64,000 bases of DNA from Phaffia rhodozyma (lineage: Eukaryota > Basidiomycota > Tremellomycetes > Cystofilobasidiales > Mrakiaceae), in assembly GCA_014706385.1 (NCBI GenBank), contig JACGZH010000006.1, positions 558,001 through 622,000 of the forward strand. Reading direction: 5' to 3'. The position numbers were made by a program, and so were the translations under genes. The notes beneath the pieces are model-generated. The model did not search any database, was not told where the DNA came from, and saw only the letters and a program-made list of their open reading frames with translations. This document shows positions 63,652-64,000 of this stretch, piece by piece. Position 1 is the first letter of the stretch; each line of letters begins with the position of its first letter.

Positions 63652-64000
63652 TAATTGTGAAAATGCATGCCTTTTTTTTCTCAATCATCATCATCCTTCT
63701 GGTGCCACTTCTTCTTGTATCTTGTATCTTCAATCCAAGTCGAACGACATATTACATCTGAAGCGTGTACATCAATATTAACTGAGATAACATCATATCC
63801 AATACAACAAGCATTTGAGGAAAAGCTAGTAAAAGGATGTGTGCCGGACAGTGCCGACGAAAGTCACGTGTCTCCGCTGACCTCTCGCCGTCCGCTCATC
63901 CTCCTTCCACCCTACGGCTCTGCTATCTACGCTAGACCATCTCCACCCCATCACCTGTTGACGACCTACCCCATCTCGATCCCACCCTTCTTTAAGCGCT
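63652..64000. other. uL2m 3' flank and likely promoter of the next gene
   Basis: 349 bases without an exon. A CACGTG box at 63865-63870 is followed by a C/T-rich stretch of about 130 bases like the leaders of other genes here, so a plus-strand gene probably begins just beyond the right edge. Confidence 0.4.

Overview
The window is ordinary, very intron-rich fungal nuclear DNA, with no sign of bacterial, plasmid, viral or transposon sequence. I place it in a basidiomycete yeast. The evidence is about 159 short spliceosomal introns (mostly 50-120 nt) in 22 genes, basidiomycete-style domain combinations (Kar9-like plus GAR domain, PXMP4, fused ARG5,6) and strong use of CGA for arginine and GGA for glycine in highly expressed genes such as ATP1. 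Tremellomycetes, perhaps the Phaffia/Cystofilobasidium side, is my best guess from overall feel; it is inference, not a database result.

I rebuilt each gene by joining exons at GT-AG (twice GC-AG) sites and checking phase. Every complete model listed sums to a multiple of three, which is the main internal check.

Layout, left to right: end of valyl-tRNA synthetase (+, 2-880); Gyp1/TBC1D22 Rab-GAP (+, 1584-4177); TAF12 (+, about 4734-7447); bifunctional ARG5,6 (+, 7955-11874); a 75-aa protein (-, 12238-12916); stand-alone Rib2-type deaminase (+, 13105-13927); 25-exon DDHD phospholipase (+, 14153-18956); Rho-GDI (-, 19606-21296); a 115-aa protein (-, 22008-22355); Kar9-like protein with C-terminal GAR domain (+, 22649-26309); Rab5 GTPase (-, 27216-28865); glucosidase II beta subunit (+, 29387-32324); an 853-aa membrane protein (-, 33286-36130); ISU1 (-, 37092-38317); PXMP4 (-, 38733-40421); N-terminal methyltransferase NTM1 (-, 40825-42203); MGS1/WRNIP1 (+, 42468-45380); ATP1 (+, 45641-48314); a Gfo/Idh/MocA oxidoreductase with a mitochondrial presequence (+, 48967-50959); FAD-linked D-lactate/D-2-hydroxyglutarate dehydrogenase (+, 51354-53895); CAF120-like PH protein (-, 54297-60609); mitochondrial ribosomal protein uL2m (+, 61382-63651).

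There is no operon logic. Six of the 22 products are mitochondrial by presequence or family (ARG5,6, ISU1, ATP1, the oxidoreductase, the D-lactate-type dehydrogenase, uL2m), and three of these are consecutive and co-oriented. Membrane-traffic genes (Gyp1, Rab5, DDHD lipase, Rho-GDI) are also frequent, but the small sample prevents any claim of clustering.

I found no candidate for a new multi-gene system. The most unusual signal is the splicing: 8-, 9-, 10-, 12- and 16-nt internal exons in conserved genes, a donor consensus of GTNNGT in which positions +3/+4 are nearly free (18 introns begin GTTCGT), and two GC-AG introns that both begin GCAAGT.
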